Origin: Hyposmocoma kahamanoa
Lineage: Eukaryota; Arthropoda; Insecta; Lepidoptera; Cosmopterigidae
Length of the DNA: 64,000 nucleotides
NCBI RefSeq assembly: GCF_003589595.1
Contig: NW_020653945.1
Location: 8,951,505-9,015,504, forward strand
Direction of reading: 5' to 3'
The notes under the pieces are model-generated. The model ran no database searches and had not been told where the DNA came from. It was given only the letters and a program-made list of their open reading frames with translations. The first letter of the stretch is position 1. The number at the start of each line of letters is the position of its first letter. This document shows positions 23,120-33,800 of the stretch, one piece after another. The position numbers were made by a program, and so were the translations under genes.

Positions 23120-23908
23120 CAGCGTTGCCAATGGCAATTGTCAAAATCCCCAAAAATCACTATATAATAATAATAACATAGACAACCACAAATTACATCC
23201 AAACTTTCGAGAGAAATAAATGTAGGCCATACAAATGTTTCTCCCGACCCGGGAATTGAACCTGAGACCTCTGCATGGCAGTCCGGCATGGTAACCGTTC
23301 GCCCACAGAGGTAGTTATATTAATTAGATTCAACATTAATCTGTAATCAGTTTGAACAAAAAATTATTTCTTTGCCTTACAAAATTAAGTAAATTGATTA
23401 TTTGTTGTTCATTTGGTGACACTATGTTAACGTTAGAAATAATCAATGAGTTTCGACCTATATTTAATATTTAAAGTTGACGAGTGGTAAGTTGTGGTGT
23501 GGAAGTACTAACTGCTCGGCTTTGTTTATCAATAGCTGATTTCGTTTTGCTTCATACCGGGGACCGTCCTAAGCGGAAGAAAGAATCGCGAACTCAACAC
23601 GCACCGACTGGTAATTTTACAATTCAGAACCAAGTGCTCTAATAATAATTCTATTTAAGCTGCTTGTTAATAATACGAGGGATGTGCGATGTTGATATAG
23701 TCGATAATTAACACGTCGATATAGTCCATCACAGTGTTTCTAACAGTAACGATCAAACTAGCGATGCATCAGCAATTGATAGATTAAACAAAATGATAAA
23801 ATGTTAGAATCCCCACATTTTCCCCACATAGCGCCAATCCCCACAAAATCCTCAATCTAGTTGAAACTCCCCACAATTTGGAGAATTCCCTACAAATTGG
23901 CAACACTG
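23120..23908. mobile_element. hAT-like non-autonomous element
   Basis: The ends CAGCGTTGCCAAT (23120-23132) and the complement of 23896-23908, CAGTGTTGCCAAT, differ at one of 13 positions and have the CAG-N-GTTG form typical of hAT termini. The flanks are 8-mers GATACAAT (23112-23119) and GGTACAAT (23909-23916), 7 of 8 matching, the length hAT produces. Length is 789 bp including the inserted SINE. It has no transposase. Subterminal ATCCCCA and TCCCCACA words occur near both ends and may be transposase binding repeats. Confidence 0.75.
23175..23314 (-). repeat. SINE (family 1), 3'-truncated, nested in hAT-like element
   Basis: The minus-strand head (complement of about 23296-23314) and B-box with one change (GGTTCAATTCC) are present. 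The last about 60 bp of the family are missing and the copy passes straight into a TTATTATTATATA tail. Confidence 0.75.
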
Positions 23909-23916
23909 GGTACAAT

Positions 23917-25764
23917 AGTCGTAATTCGCGCTCAGGCCGGTCATGGCCGGTATTTGTTTGTTGACAAATAAATAAACATTATGAAGAAATTCCGTGTTGT
24001 GAAAAGATAAAAACAATTGAAATGAGCACGTAAACTACTGTACTTCAATGTTGTGTATGTGTATTGTGCCGTCTATCAATAGAATACAGTGAAATCATTG
24101 TGTGTAATGTGGTTGGCGTGAAAAAATAACTTCAATTTTGTAATGAAAATTTTATTTCTTCCATCATAAGTTAGGTATGTCATTAAAATATTCCTTATAT
24201 TTAAATGATAGGAAATTTATCCACCTTTCTAGTCATATTATAACACATTCCATATAATTAAACAGAATAACGTTTTTTTGCGACAAATTAGATTTTTTCC
24301 AATTGTTTTTTGACCTAGTGTTTTGAAAAGTTTTTTATTGCATAATACTGTCACTGTTTTGTTATCCTTAGCAAGTAAACTAGTAGTATTCGTAGCATTT
24401 ATTGCAAAAATTTATATTACACTAAACCTTTACATTTAGGATGTATATTTTTTATTCTGATTGTCATATTTTATAGTTGTATTCAGTTTGTTCTTTTTTC
24501 TTTGTATAATACACTGTAATATTAAGACTATTCTGCTCAATTTCATGCAAGCTGTGTTTCATCTTGAAATAGTTGTGCATCTAGCTAAACACCCTTACCA
24601 TTCCAAAACGTACATGTATTGATGTAACAATTGCTGATGAACCTCAATAAATAAATAAAATAAATTATTCCAGCCACTTACTACATTGCATTATGCAGTG
24701 TTCAATCAATCTTCTTGTGGAGTTCTAACTCTCCTTGAAAATCCTTGGATTATATTGGATATTCCAATATCCAAGGATTTTGAAAGAAAAAAGTTTTTTC
24801 GTCTGACAAGTTCGTTGAAACAAAACGTAGTCGAGAATTGAATACGCCAAATCGTCTTGTTTTTCTCTGTAGATACATTTGTTGAAACAACAAATGGTTC
24901 CAATACGTCACAAACTTTTACGGGCATGAGACAACGATTCACGAAGTTTTATCCTAATTGAGTGAATAATAATGCAAAACATACCGGACACACAAACGGA
25001 CATAAATTTTTATACATAGATGTGTTACTTGAAGTAGAGGCAGGTGTTTCATTGAATATTTCACTGTTCACTGGGTTAAGTAGTCTACTAGACGAGGAAA
25101 CACATATACATTGTTTTCCGGTTTGTATGATTAATTTAAAATAAACGATATGCCTAATAAATACTCTATGCGTTATCTACCCGATAACCATTGTTTCAAT
25201 AACCAAAAATCGATTAGTTTTTATCTATTCATCTACACACGGACGTTTACACAAGACTCGGCAAAGTCATTTAACGAATATCAATTATAAGCTTAATCAA
25301 CGCGAAACCCACTTTTCTCAGTTTGAGTAATCTAGATTTTTGAGTGCGTCCGTGAGGAAATTGCGGTACTTGCATGCGACAAAAATGGCTATCGGTTTAA
25401 ATTACTAAACGCGGAGTGGCAATAATCGAAAAGATATATACCTACTACAAATCCCCACTAAGAAACCCTCACAGGTGTAGATCGTTAGCATTTTTTCCAC
25501 AAATCTTCACACCGTAGTAAATAATATATGAATATGGTGACAACTTTAGCGCAGAACGTTGTTGCCATATTAGGGCGCTTTTCTGGCATCTAAAATGTTA
25601 ATTATCTTAGTGGGGATTTGTGGCATGTACCTCAAAAAGTGTTTTATTTTGACAAATTAAAGAATTTAAAATTTTTATTTACATTTCTTTACTGTTTATT
25701 AGTTTCCGTTGATTTCTAATTCCAGATGCACCAGATTATATCCGTTCGTTTTTAATTTTTTTGA
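23917..25764. other. Gene-free stretch
   Basis: No recognised gene. It includes a hairpin at 24738-24781 (AAAATCCTTGGAT and its complement) nested around ATTGGATATTCCAAT. Confidence 0.4.
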
Positions 25765-25975
25765 CACGCCTATCTATTACAGCTGCGGTGCAATTCAGAG
25801 CTTTAAATTGCAAAGATCTGAGGGACATTGCCGTTGCGGCCGTCACTCTGAGACATTTGACAAGTCCCATGTGCCTGTAATTTCACCAGCACCCTTACCC
25901 TTCTAAATAAATAGGTAAGGTGGCAGAACTTCCCTGGACGAACTCTTTCAAAAGGAGCTCTGCTGATATTAAATA
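25765..25975 (-). repeat. Repeat A with internal deletion
   Basis: The start of the 3' module is lost and about 40 bp around the AACCGGAACGCAGTAATG block is deleted. The 5' module ends at AGGAGCTCTGCTG. Confidence 0.7.
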
Positions 25976-26089
25976 ACTAAGCCACCTTACGGTGCAATGA
26001 GGCAAGGTAAAATACAAGCTTAATGGTTGCTATGATTGCAATCTTTCTCTGGGAATTCATAATTTTGGTTACAACCCATCAAAAGACAA

Positions 26090-26330
26090 TGTCAAGTATG
26101 AAGATTCATTCGCATTATACGTCTTTTCATTTGCTCGAGTATTACATATTTGGCAGTAATTGTTGTGGCCGGATATCGGACGAAGAACGGGAGTAGTTCC
26201 TCTGGCTCCATGTCTTGACCTTAACTTATATAAGCCATTACGTTTTCCAACAAAAAATACTGAGTTAATGACCCTTTTGCTATCGCAGCTGGCACCACAC
26301 AAAGTATATTTATGCGTAGTGTCTTACATT
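26090..26330 (-). repeat. Interspersed repeat E, copy 2
   Basis: Shares TGTGGTGCCAGCTGCG, GGTCATTA and GGAAAACGTA with 7905-8010. A 77-codon minus-strand frame runs through it (26069-26302), with a CxxC near CQICN. No domain is recognised and the first copy does not keep the frame. Confidence 0.45.
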
Positions 26331-27043
26331 TAATTAAATAACCTGTGGTGCAATTTAGTTTTCGTTTTGTTTGTGATTATGTTCCTTAATTATTTATTTG
26401 TGTCTCAAGTATGAACTTTTTTTAAATTATTGTTTGTTTTCTGTTTGTTCTTGTATTACGTTTTTCTTATTTTTATTTTATTTTATTTTTTTTCACTGTG
26501 TTGTTTATTTGTTTTGTTCTTTAGGTTAGATGCATCATCAGTTAAAAGATTAATCAAGGCCTGATTGCTAAAATACTCCCTAACAATACATTGTTTATTG
26601 TTGTAGTAAACTATATTTTAGTTCATATTACCGGTGCACGTACTTGGATACATTATTTTTGTGTCTTATTACGCGTCATTGAACGATGGATTACAATACA
26701 GAAAATAAGACCATTCATCCAGTCATTGTAGTAGTGTACTATTGTCATTTTAGTAATGCGTCTTTGACTACAAAAAAATTTAATTTATAAAGACGTAACC
26801 TTTAGACCAAAAATACGCGACCGAATGGTTCATGTACGATGAATACAAAGTAATTTCATTAAGTAGAAATTTATTTTTCAACATAGTTGGTGACTATACA
26901 AGTGGTTTCTGTAATCGTTCATTTTAAATTTCTAAAAGAAGTTTAATAGCAAGGAGTTTCTTTATATTTGGATTAAGGTTTGAATTCTTTAATCGTGTAC
27001 ACATTGTATAAACAAAGACTAATAAATGTAACTTTTTTATAAA
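26331..27043. other. Gene-free stretch
   Basis: T-rich sequence, partly similar to 8010-8110, then unassigned. Confidence 0.4.
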
Positions 27044-27300
27044 AATAACCGACCTCCAAAGCCTATGGAATTCTACATCTACTTGCCAAGTTATATTGAA
27101 GTTGGTTAACGGAAAGTAAGTGAAATCTAATAAACCGGATTCATCTAATTTGCCACTCTTTCTTCAAACTTGAATAGTACCAATACTGAGTTCCCAGTTT
27201 AAAAAAAAATCATCGAAATCGGTTCACAAATGTCGGAGTTATCGCGTAACATACAATCGAATTGAGAACCTCCTCCTTTTTTGAAGTCGGTTAAAAAAGG
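27044..27300 (-). repeat. Repeat C (AACCGAC-ended), minus copy
   Basis: Repeat C has inverted ends of the form AACCGACTTCAAAA. In sense it runs through GGTTCTCAATTCGA, ATGTTACGCGATAA, GAACCGATTT, TTGGAAAGAGGGTACCTCA and TTTCCGGTAACCGATTTCAAT to TTTGAGGTCGGTTTTTT. It has no coding capacity and looks like a MITE. This copy is complete and faces the copy at 27441. Confidence 0.7.
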
Positions 27301-27440
27301 ATTGTTAATTTGGCAAATTATTTTACTTCGTATTTATTTTAAGACAAGTGTTTGTTTTTTTATTTTAGTTTAAATATGTGTTTGAAACTAATTTGTAATT
27401 TTAAAAACTTGACATTTTCTTTCAAAAGAAATCTTTTTTA

Positions 27441-27758
27441 CCGACTTCAAAAAAAAAATTCGACTATTTTTTTGTATGTATGTTACGCGATAAATCAGGC
27501 ATTTGTGAACCGATTTTGATAATTCTTTTTCTGTTGGAAAGAGGATACCTCATTATTGGTGCCGATTCAATTTTAAGAAAATATCCCACCTCTAAGGGTG
27601 GCAAACTAGGGGATGAATCCAGTTTCGCGCAATTTCCGGTAACCGATTTCAATATAACTTGGCAAATAGATAACTAACTCATAATAATCTCACTTGGCAA
27701 ATAGATGAATAACTAATAGATAGGTAACACCACGAACTTTCGAGGTTGGTTTTTTATC
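27441..27758 (+). repeat. Repeat C, plus copy
   Basis: Runs from TTACCGACTTCAAAA to TTTCGAGGTTGGTTTTTT. It contains all internal blocks plus about 45 bp of duplicated CTTGGCAAATAGAT sequence near 27660-27710. With the copy at 27044-27300 it makes a divergent inverted pair around 140 bp of AT-rich DNA. Confidence 0.7.
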
Positions 27759-27865
27759 ATTTCAATGTTCACATAGTTCTTTTTTGTTTTTCCTTGTAGA
27801 ATATAATATTTCGAGAAGTTGAGCGAAATGCAAATTATAAGAGATACTCGACTTAAAACTTCTCA

Positions 27866-27937
27866 CTAGCAATAGAGCTCGTTGTGAAAAAGTTCATCCA
27901 ACGAAGTACTGCCACCTTACCAATTTCTGCCTTTCGA
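27866..27937 (+). repeat. Repeat A, 5' module fragment
   Basis: AGCAATAGAGCTCGTTGTGAAA to CTGCCTTTCGATTTTGAAGA only. Confidence 0.6.
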
Positions 27938-28200
27938 TTTTGAAGATATTTTGGCCTTGGGCCTTACGGAGCCTGCGGAACAAGCATTTCCTGGCGATTG
28001 ACCTGACTCCCCGCACTGCGGACCTACAGTGCCCTGGTAGACAGTGAGGTCAGGCTTCGCAGAAGTAGCGACTCGCGGCGGCACGCTACGTCGTCCTCTC
28101 AAGAAATTAATCAGGATGCGACTCTCACTATATATAGGTGGCCTCATCCTTTTCTCCGCCCGGACGATGTAGCGAATCGCAGCAGTCGCTACAAATCTCT
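27938..28200. other. GC-rich segment of unknown origin
   Basis: Higher G+C than its surroundings. The minus strand has CTATATATAG (near 28130), a TATA-like box, and an 8-bp stem TGTAGCGA/TCGCTACA (28168-28175, 28186-28193). A 76-codon minus frame crosses it without a recognised domain and reads on into repeat A, so it is probably chance. It may be an LTR or LINE 5' fragment. Confidence 0.35.
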
Positions 28201-28444
28201 TTCTATATATTTTATTATGAAGTTTTTTTTAAGCTTAGTTTTATATTTAAATTCTAAATTTAAATGTGTTTGTTTTTGGCGCCTTTTTCTTGACTGTAGC
28301 TAGTGTTTGCTGTTTTGCTTTGATAGCGACAACGTGTTTTCTAGTAAATTATTAAAAGCTGTAAGTACATTTGCTTGGCCTTGCTCACTGGTTGTTAGCA
28401 CCCACCCTTTAACCCATTGATACAGTCCGCTACATTTGTTTTGT

Positions 28445-28998
28445 CGCGTATACTTATCTATGGAGAAGCAGTAGACTGCAAATACACAGAAAGAACTTGG
28501 AAATTGCACTATAAAGCCCGTAGTTGGTATTACCAGATCCATATAGAGAAACGGGATATCCAGTATTAACAAATATGATATTTAATTTTACGGTAATCAT
28601 CGTTACTACCCATAAACGAGTTAATAGTAGTAATGAAACATCGCATTATGTGATGCGCTATCAAAACTACTCTTGCGCCTCTTGAAATCAACACTTGACG
28701 GACCGTACGGAACAATGAAAAATAAGCGAGCAAAGCCAGCCTTTATAGCATTATACTAGAATAACATTTACCCATATAGCGTCAAAGCACTCGTTTTCAA
28801 AGAGGATCAAGTTATACTATAGAACATGTAAGTGGTGTTATAAGTTCAGTACAAGCATACCTTGCCGACATTATGTACTTTAAAAAAGGCAGATATGTTA
28901 CTAGCGTTTGCGTAGTGAAGATTCGAAAACAATTAAATTGTAACTTCTTGCAAAAAGTCTGCGTCAATCGTAGGGACGAATGTAACATTTGCATCGTT
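28445..28998 (-). repeat. Dispersed ~555-bp segment, minus copy
   Basis: The complement matches 38785-39345 across about 555 bp at roughly 90 percent by eye. Both copies keep CTATAAAGGCTGGCTTTGCT, a TATA-like box followed about 25 bp on by TCATTGTTCC. At one end each borders the ATTTTTCCGGATTT terminus of a Penelope-like repeat. Reading frames differ between copies, so coding is not supported. Confidence 0.75.
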
Positions 28999-29168
28999 GG
29001 AAATGAAACTATTTTTCCGGATTTAAATGGTTGACTTCAACCGTGATCGTGGGACCTGTGACGTGCCTGAAACGTTGGTTTATTTGAAAAAACAAATATA
29101 CGCGTTTTAAATCCGGAAAAATAGTTTCTTTTCCTACGTGTAACAATCGCGAAAACCTAAGAACTCGA
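28999..29168 (+). mobile_element. Penelope-like terminal repeat (family D), copy 1
   Basis: Starts with the inverted tail GAAACTATTTTTCCGGATTT, then CAACCGTGATCG, a short stem-loop, GAAACGTTGGTTTATTTG, and ends AACAATCGCGAAAACCTAAG. The block with GAAACGTCGG after a stem-loop is typical of Penelope-like terminal repeats. Stem and core are described under the findings. No reverse transcriptase is preserved. Confidence 0.6.
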
Positions 29169-29529
29169 TTTGTGATATCTGATTCATTTTAACATGGAAT
29201 ACGACTTTACCCGCTTCTTGTTAGTCTGAGCTCACCTCGTGTTATTTTCCGTAGAATTCATAACGATTTCCTAAAATAAGCCTGTTGGAAAAGCCAAGGA
29301 TATCTAAATATAGTTCTGTGGCTAAGAAGTACTATCAAAGTGAAGTCACCACTCGTGTTATCTGTAAGTACGTTCATTGAGTAGTTGTTTAACTTTTACT
29401 TCGTAAAGTACCTGGTTTCTCCGTGCACTTCATTTATACTTATAGCTAAACTTGAACATTTATCGAAAAGACTAACAGGGCTCAGTAGAAGTATAAGATT
29501 ATTGCAAATTAATAAATCTCCCAATAGGC

Positions 29530-29840
29530 AATTTTTTTTATAATACCAAATTACGGGATGAAGAAGTCGCGCGTCTGGAGGTAAGCGACACGGCTGTCCA
29601 TAATAATTGCAGTGTCACTCAGAGCTTTAAATCGTAAAGATGTGAGGGACATTGCCATTGCGCCCGTCACCCTGAAACATAAGATGACAAGTCCCATGTG
29701 CCTGTAATTTCACCAACACCCTTACCCTTCAAACCGGAACGCAGTAATACTCACATTAGTGCTTGGCGGCAAAAATAGGTAAGGTGGCAATACTTCGCTG
29801 GACGAACTCTTTTACAAGGAGCTCTACTGCTACAGTCTCT
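29530..29840 (-). repeat. Repeat A, near full-length copy
   Basis: Both modules are intact from TAATACCAAATTACGGG to AAGGAGCTCTACTGCTACAG. Confidence 0.8.
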
Positions 29841-29875
29841 ATTATAATACAATTTTCGACAGTCGAAATAATAAT

Positions 29876-30035
29876 AATTTTCAAAGTCAAAGTCAAAGTC
29901 AAACAATCATTTATTCCATAGATAAAATAAATTTGTACTTGAAAACGTCACATTTAAGCTACTGCTCGTTCACTACGCTGATTTCCCTGAGAATAACGCA
30001 CAACAAACTTTGGAGATTGCCCTTTTTATATAAAC
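29876..30035 (-). mobile_element. LINE 3' tail with (TTTGAC)n
   Basis: On the minus strand it ends in three TTTGAC units (complement of 29879-29904), preceded by ATGGAATAAATGATTG with an AATAAA signal. The neighbouring block, which includes TCTCAGGGAAATCAGC, matches 45225-45395. This is the 3' end of a LINE family that finishes in a short repeat instead of poly(A). Confidence 0.6.
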
Positions 30036-31848
30036 TTAAACGCTATGGAATATATTTTGAATTGAATACAATTGAATCTAGAGCCATGTCGTCTTTCCAC
30101 ACATCTTTAGCTAACACGTAGTCTTCAATTTTGTAACACGGCTTTTCAATCAAAATACTTACATTTTAATAATTAAATACAAAACTTAGTAATAATCCGG
30201 GATCTTATTGTAAAAACGTATACAGTTCCCCATAAAAGAGTCGTTTACCTTGGTTAAACGAAATCGTGATACCATGAGTTTGGATTTAGCTCTAAGGTTA
30301 ATATTATAAAGTTGAACGTACGATCTTATCATTCTGTGCTGTAAGGGTTATGGATATGAATTAATTTGACATCCACACCAATTATCTGGTCTCAAACATA
30401 TTAAATTGTGTGCTATAAGTACCAGAGAATCGAAATGAGCTCGGAGGAAATATTCCTACCACACGAATTTAAAAAAGCTCGTTTCTCAATTTTATCCTGT
30501 AACGTAAACCAATACCTTTTGATTTTGCGTTCACGGTACTTGCGCTGCGCTACAGAAGTCGTCGAAATGTATTTCGTGTGGGTAGTAAATATATACAGGA
30601 AAAATAATTTCACATGACGATCTGTCGGAATAGCGTACAATCGGGAATGTGTGTGTCCTAATTTAGTACAACACTCTTTAATTCATTTGTAAATATATGT
30701 AAATGCCCATAAATGAAGAACAAAAATAATAAAGCGTCTGAAATCTCAGTCAATGACAAAGTGACTTTGATACGGGTCCACATGTCCTGTCTGGGTAGAC
30801 CCTTATGAGGGTAGTTTTAAACAAAATGGTCTCTGAATATAAAGTTAATTGTGACCGCGAACATAAGAGTGTTTTTATTTTTAATTAGTTCTTCGTTTTC
30901 CTGTATACGGGTTCAGTCTACTTCCTAATAATGACGCGTTTACACTAGTTGAAAGGTCACCTTCGCATGCCCACCGTAGGCGGCATTCTACCCAGTGATT
31001 ACATCTGGTCGACTGAGTCGATTAGATGTCATCACTGCTGGTGACTCGGTCACCTTCGGCAAGCGACTGCCGACCAAACAAGTTTCAACGTGTCGACGGC
31101 CGTGTCCCAACTACGATGGGATTCATGCTGTGGGTGGATAGATTCTGTGAAAGTATAGTACGGTTAGGGGGACTACCATAACCTTTCCAAAAACAATCTT
31201 ATTTCAATGAAAGCTTAAAGTAAGCTTATTATAATATTGCTCATATTCGTACCATGACAAACCTGTCAACCAAGTATTATTGCTAAAGTGATTGAAAGAA
31301 CGAATGATTACCCAATATTGTTTATTTCTTACTAAAAATAGGAAAGAGATAACGCTATGTGAACTATATAATGCCATCTCTTTCTTTTTTGATGTTCCGA
31401 ATTGTCTTATCGTAGTATAATGTATAAGTATTGAATGTTATTTACACTCAGAGAAATTTGAATGTATGTAGTAATAAAATCTATTAAAATTACGTTGTTT
31501 TCAATAATTATTCCGTATTTTCATGAAGAAAAATAAATAAAACAAACTGAGTCTTGATAGTCACGTTATGAATTCGGAACTATAGTCTAGTGTCAACTGG
31601 AGCTGTCATGATTTTACGAAATAAACGTCGCGTATTTTTATCGATCTATGATATTAGTCGATGGAGTTACATGAATTGGAGACGATGTGGGTTATATTTT
31701 TCAGTATCTATGGAGCAATAACCGTTTTGGACATAACTCCACTTATGCCACTCTTCCATAAGAGTTGCGAAATGCTGTCGTAACTCAAAAATGGTATATT
31801 GAAAAGACACAATTTGAAAATTAAAAAATACTGATTCAATTTTATTGG
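30036..31848. other. Mostly unassigned
   Basis: 30040-30640 may continue the LINE 3' region (minus), but no frame supports it. 30930-31160 is G+C-richer with short palindromes (GGTGACTCGGTCACC near 31039). No gene is recognised. Confidence 0.35.
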
Positions 31849-31861
31849 AGATAACAGGATT

Positions 31862-32342
31862 TGAAACTATTTTGCCGGATTTAAATCGCGTATATTTGTT
31901 TTTTCAAACAAACCATCCAGGATCCAGTATTTCCTCTAATGAAAAATCCCTAACAGACATAAGACTGCAGTACTTATTAATATGTTTTAGTTTATTCTAA
32001 TTTCTATTAATAATTAATAATAAATTAAACTTAATAAAAATTCATTCAATAAAATAATTTGTAAAACTTAATGTAGCGTAAATTGGAATGTTTTCTTTGT
32101 AAAATTAAAAATAAGGTATTCAATTAATAACTATTGTAACTATAGTGGAAAAAATAGGGTGGTTTGCATTAATATTAGACATAACTGGTTGAAGACTGTA
32201 ACACCTCAGTCAACCGTGACCATGGGACCTGTAAAGGGCCCGAAACGTCGGTTTGTTTGAAAAAACAAATATACGCGATTTAAATCCGGAAAAATAGTTT
32301 CATTTCCTATGTGTAACAATCGCGAAAACCTAAGAACTCGAT
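31862..32342 (+). mobile_element. Penelope-like element remnant (family D), copy 2, with target duplication
   Basis: Flanked by a perfect 13-bp direct repeat AGATAACAGGATT (31849-31861 and 32343-32355). It begins with an inverted end segment (TGAAACTATTTTGCCGGATT, then AAATCGCGTATATTTG) and ends with the forward terminal repeat carrying the hammerhead-like core (32212-32253) and AACCTAAGAACTCGAT. Between them is about 230 bp of AT-rich filler without a frame. Opposed terminal segments and duplications of more than 10 bp are usual for Penelope-like elements. Confidence 0.7.
32212..32253 (+). ncRNA. Hammerhead-like core motif (probably degenerate)
   Basis: In order: AACC, GTGACCA, T, a six-base-pair stem with one mismatch (GGGACC, loop TGTAAA, GGGCCC), GAAAC, GTC, GGTT. 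AACC and GGTT can pair as stem I, the stem-loop as stem II, and GAAACGTC fits the usual 3' half. The 5' core differs from the consensus C-U-G-A-N-G-A at two positions, 3 and 8, which are changed to a G-C pair. Activity is not implied. Confidence 0.4.
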
Positions 32343-32355
32343 AGATAACAGGATT

Positions 32356-33020
32356 ACTTTTATTTATACGTATCCTCATATACTTTCCAGTGTAAGTGCA
32401 AGGAATGGCTGCTTAATCAACATCATACTGTTGGTCGAAGGTGATGTAGGCTCTGTTACGTCATAAGAAATAATAAAAATAAAATTATAATTTTAATTAA
32501 AAATTTACAAACTCTATATTCTTCTAAATTCCATTCTCTGCGTGTTGTATTCTACGTACACAATGAAATACTCTTTGCCGCTAAGTGCAGTATGTTCGGT
32601 GGTCGGTACGTATGTCATTTTAAGTTTTAAGGTTTCTTATTTCTGTAGTAAACGTATATAGTGAGTGAGGTGCCCTGCTATTTATATAATATATAATCGA
32701 AAAGATACCCGTCTCTATATGCTACGATATCTCCAGCGGCGAATACTTGCCAGGTTAAGCCTGAAAACCAGCAAATTGCTGAGGCTTTTTCCTTTTCTTC
32801 GACATAGATTTAAGCATTGTTTTATCTAAAATAATTTTGTATGTTTTCTGTTGAAGAATATTTCTTCTTTTTATTTTATTTTTTTTTAAATTAGTTGTCC
32901 TCTTGTAAACAAGAGTAAAAATTTATTGGTTTCATTAAGTATTTTTTTAAATTTCAAATAGAGTTTTCTCAATTTCACCATTTTTGAGTTACGACTTACT
33001 ATTTGCTTTTATGTCCGATA
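32356..33020. other. Gene-free stretch
   Basis: AT-rich. No gene or repeat is recognised. Confidence 0.4.
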
Positions 33021-33024
33021 CCTA

Positions 33025-33268
33025 ATCCCTATTTATTCTGCCAAGCAGTAATATGAGCATTATTGCGTTTCGGTTTTGAAGGGTAAGGGTAGTGGAGAAA
33101 CTTTGGTGGAATTTTCTACTATGTCTCAGGCTGACAGTTGCAGTGGCAGTGACCCTCAGATCCTTGCGATGTAAAGCTTTGAGCGGCACTACAACTGTTA
33201 TGGATAGGCATGTTGTTACCACTAAGCGAACCAATTGTTCGTCCCATCACTTGGTATCATAAAATCTT
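33025..33268 (+). repeat. Repeat A lacking its first 50 bp
   Basis: Starts at TTCTGCCAAGCAGTAATATG and ends CCCATCACTTGGTATCATAAAA. Confidence 0.75.
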
Positions 33269-33307
33269 CAACAAGCACATAGACAAATTCGTAAGGTCTG
33301 CTGACTC

Positions 33308-33431
33308 GTTCCGTAGCTCAGTTGGGAGAGCGGTAGCTCGCGTATGGTGTGGTCGGTGGCTCGAATGCAGATAAACCGAAGGAACTTTTCTTTGTGTTCG
33401 TTCTTTGTATTTATAATAATTATAATGCTAT
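33308..33431 (+). repeat. tRNA-derived SINE (family 3)
   Basis: The head CCGTAGCTCAGTTGGGAGAG closely resembles a tRNA D-arm region with its A-box. The B-box GGCTCGAATGC lies at 33358-33368. A short body AAGGAACTTTTCTTTGTGTTC leads to a tail TTATAATAATTATAAT. It is about 120 bp with no paired acceptor stem, so it is a SINE and not a tRNA gene. The same tail is found at 45950 and 46190. Confidence 0.7.
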
Positions 33432-33477
33432 GACATATTTTAAAAACGATAAGTTTCGTGATTGCAGCTGAAATGTC

Positions 33478-33800
33478 ATAAAGGAAACAGAAACGGAAAC
33501 AGATGTCCAAAGTAGATCTTAGCGGAAACAGAAGCAAAAGTGGATGCGGAAGCGAAAGTGTAAATACGTCTATACATATATATCTCAACGAAATAGTTCC
33601 GAACTGGACTTCTAGTTGGTTTCATACTTACACACTTAACACAAAACTCCTAACACCCACGCGCCCTACCGCGAAGCAATACGCGCACATGCCTGATCCT
33701 TGATGAAATTTTCGATAAAAAAGTTGCGGAAGCAGAAACGGAAACAGATGCGAAAAAGTGTGCGGAATTTTCGCAGTTGCGGAAGCAAAGGCAGGGGTCT
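33478..33800 (+). repeat. Degenerate GGAAAC/GGAAGC hexamer repeat, two blocks
   Basis: 33478-33560 and 33722-33795 are built from GGAAAC, AGAAAC and GGAAGC units with drift. Unassigned sequence separates them. Confidence 0.65.

Noticed and set aside
26069..26302. 77-codon protein with CxxC
   Set aside because: It lies in a dispersed repeat whose second copy at 7905-8010 is not open in that frame.
29879..29904. Telomere-like short repeat
   Set aside because: Only about three to four TCAAAG units, in the position of a LINE 3' tail. Insect telomere repeats (TTAGG) are absent.
32212..32253. Active hammerhead ribozyme
   Set aside because: Two core bases differ from consensus and an extra base precedes stem II. 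Kept only as a hammerhead-like motif.
33308..33380. tRNA gene from CCGTAGCTCAGTTGGGAGAG
   Set aside because: The region between the boxes does not give a proper anticodon arm, and the tail is shared with other SINE copies.
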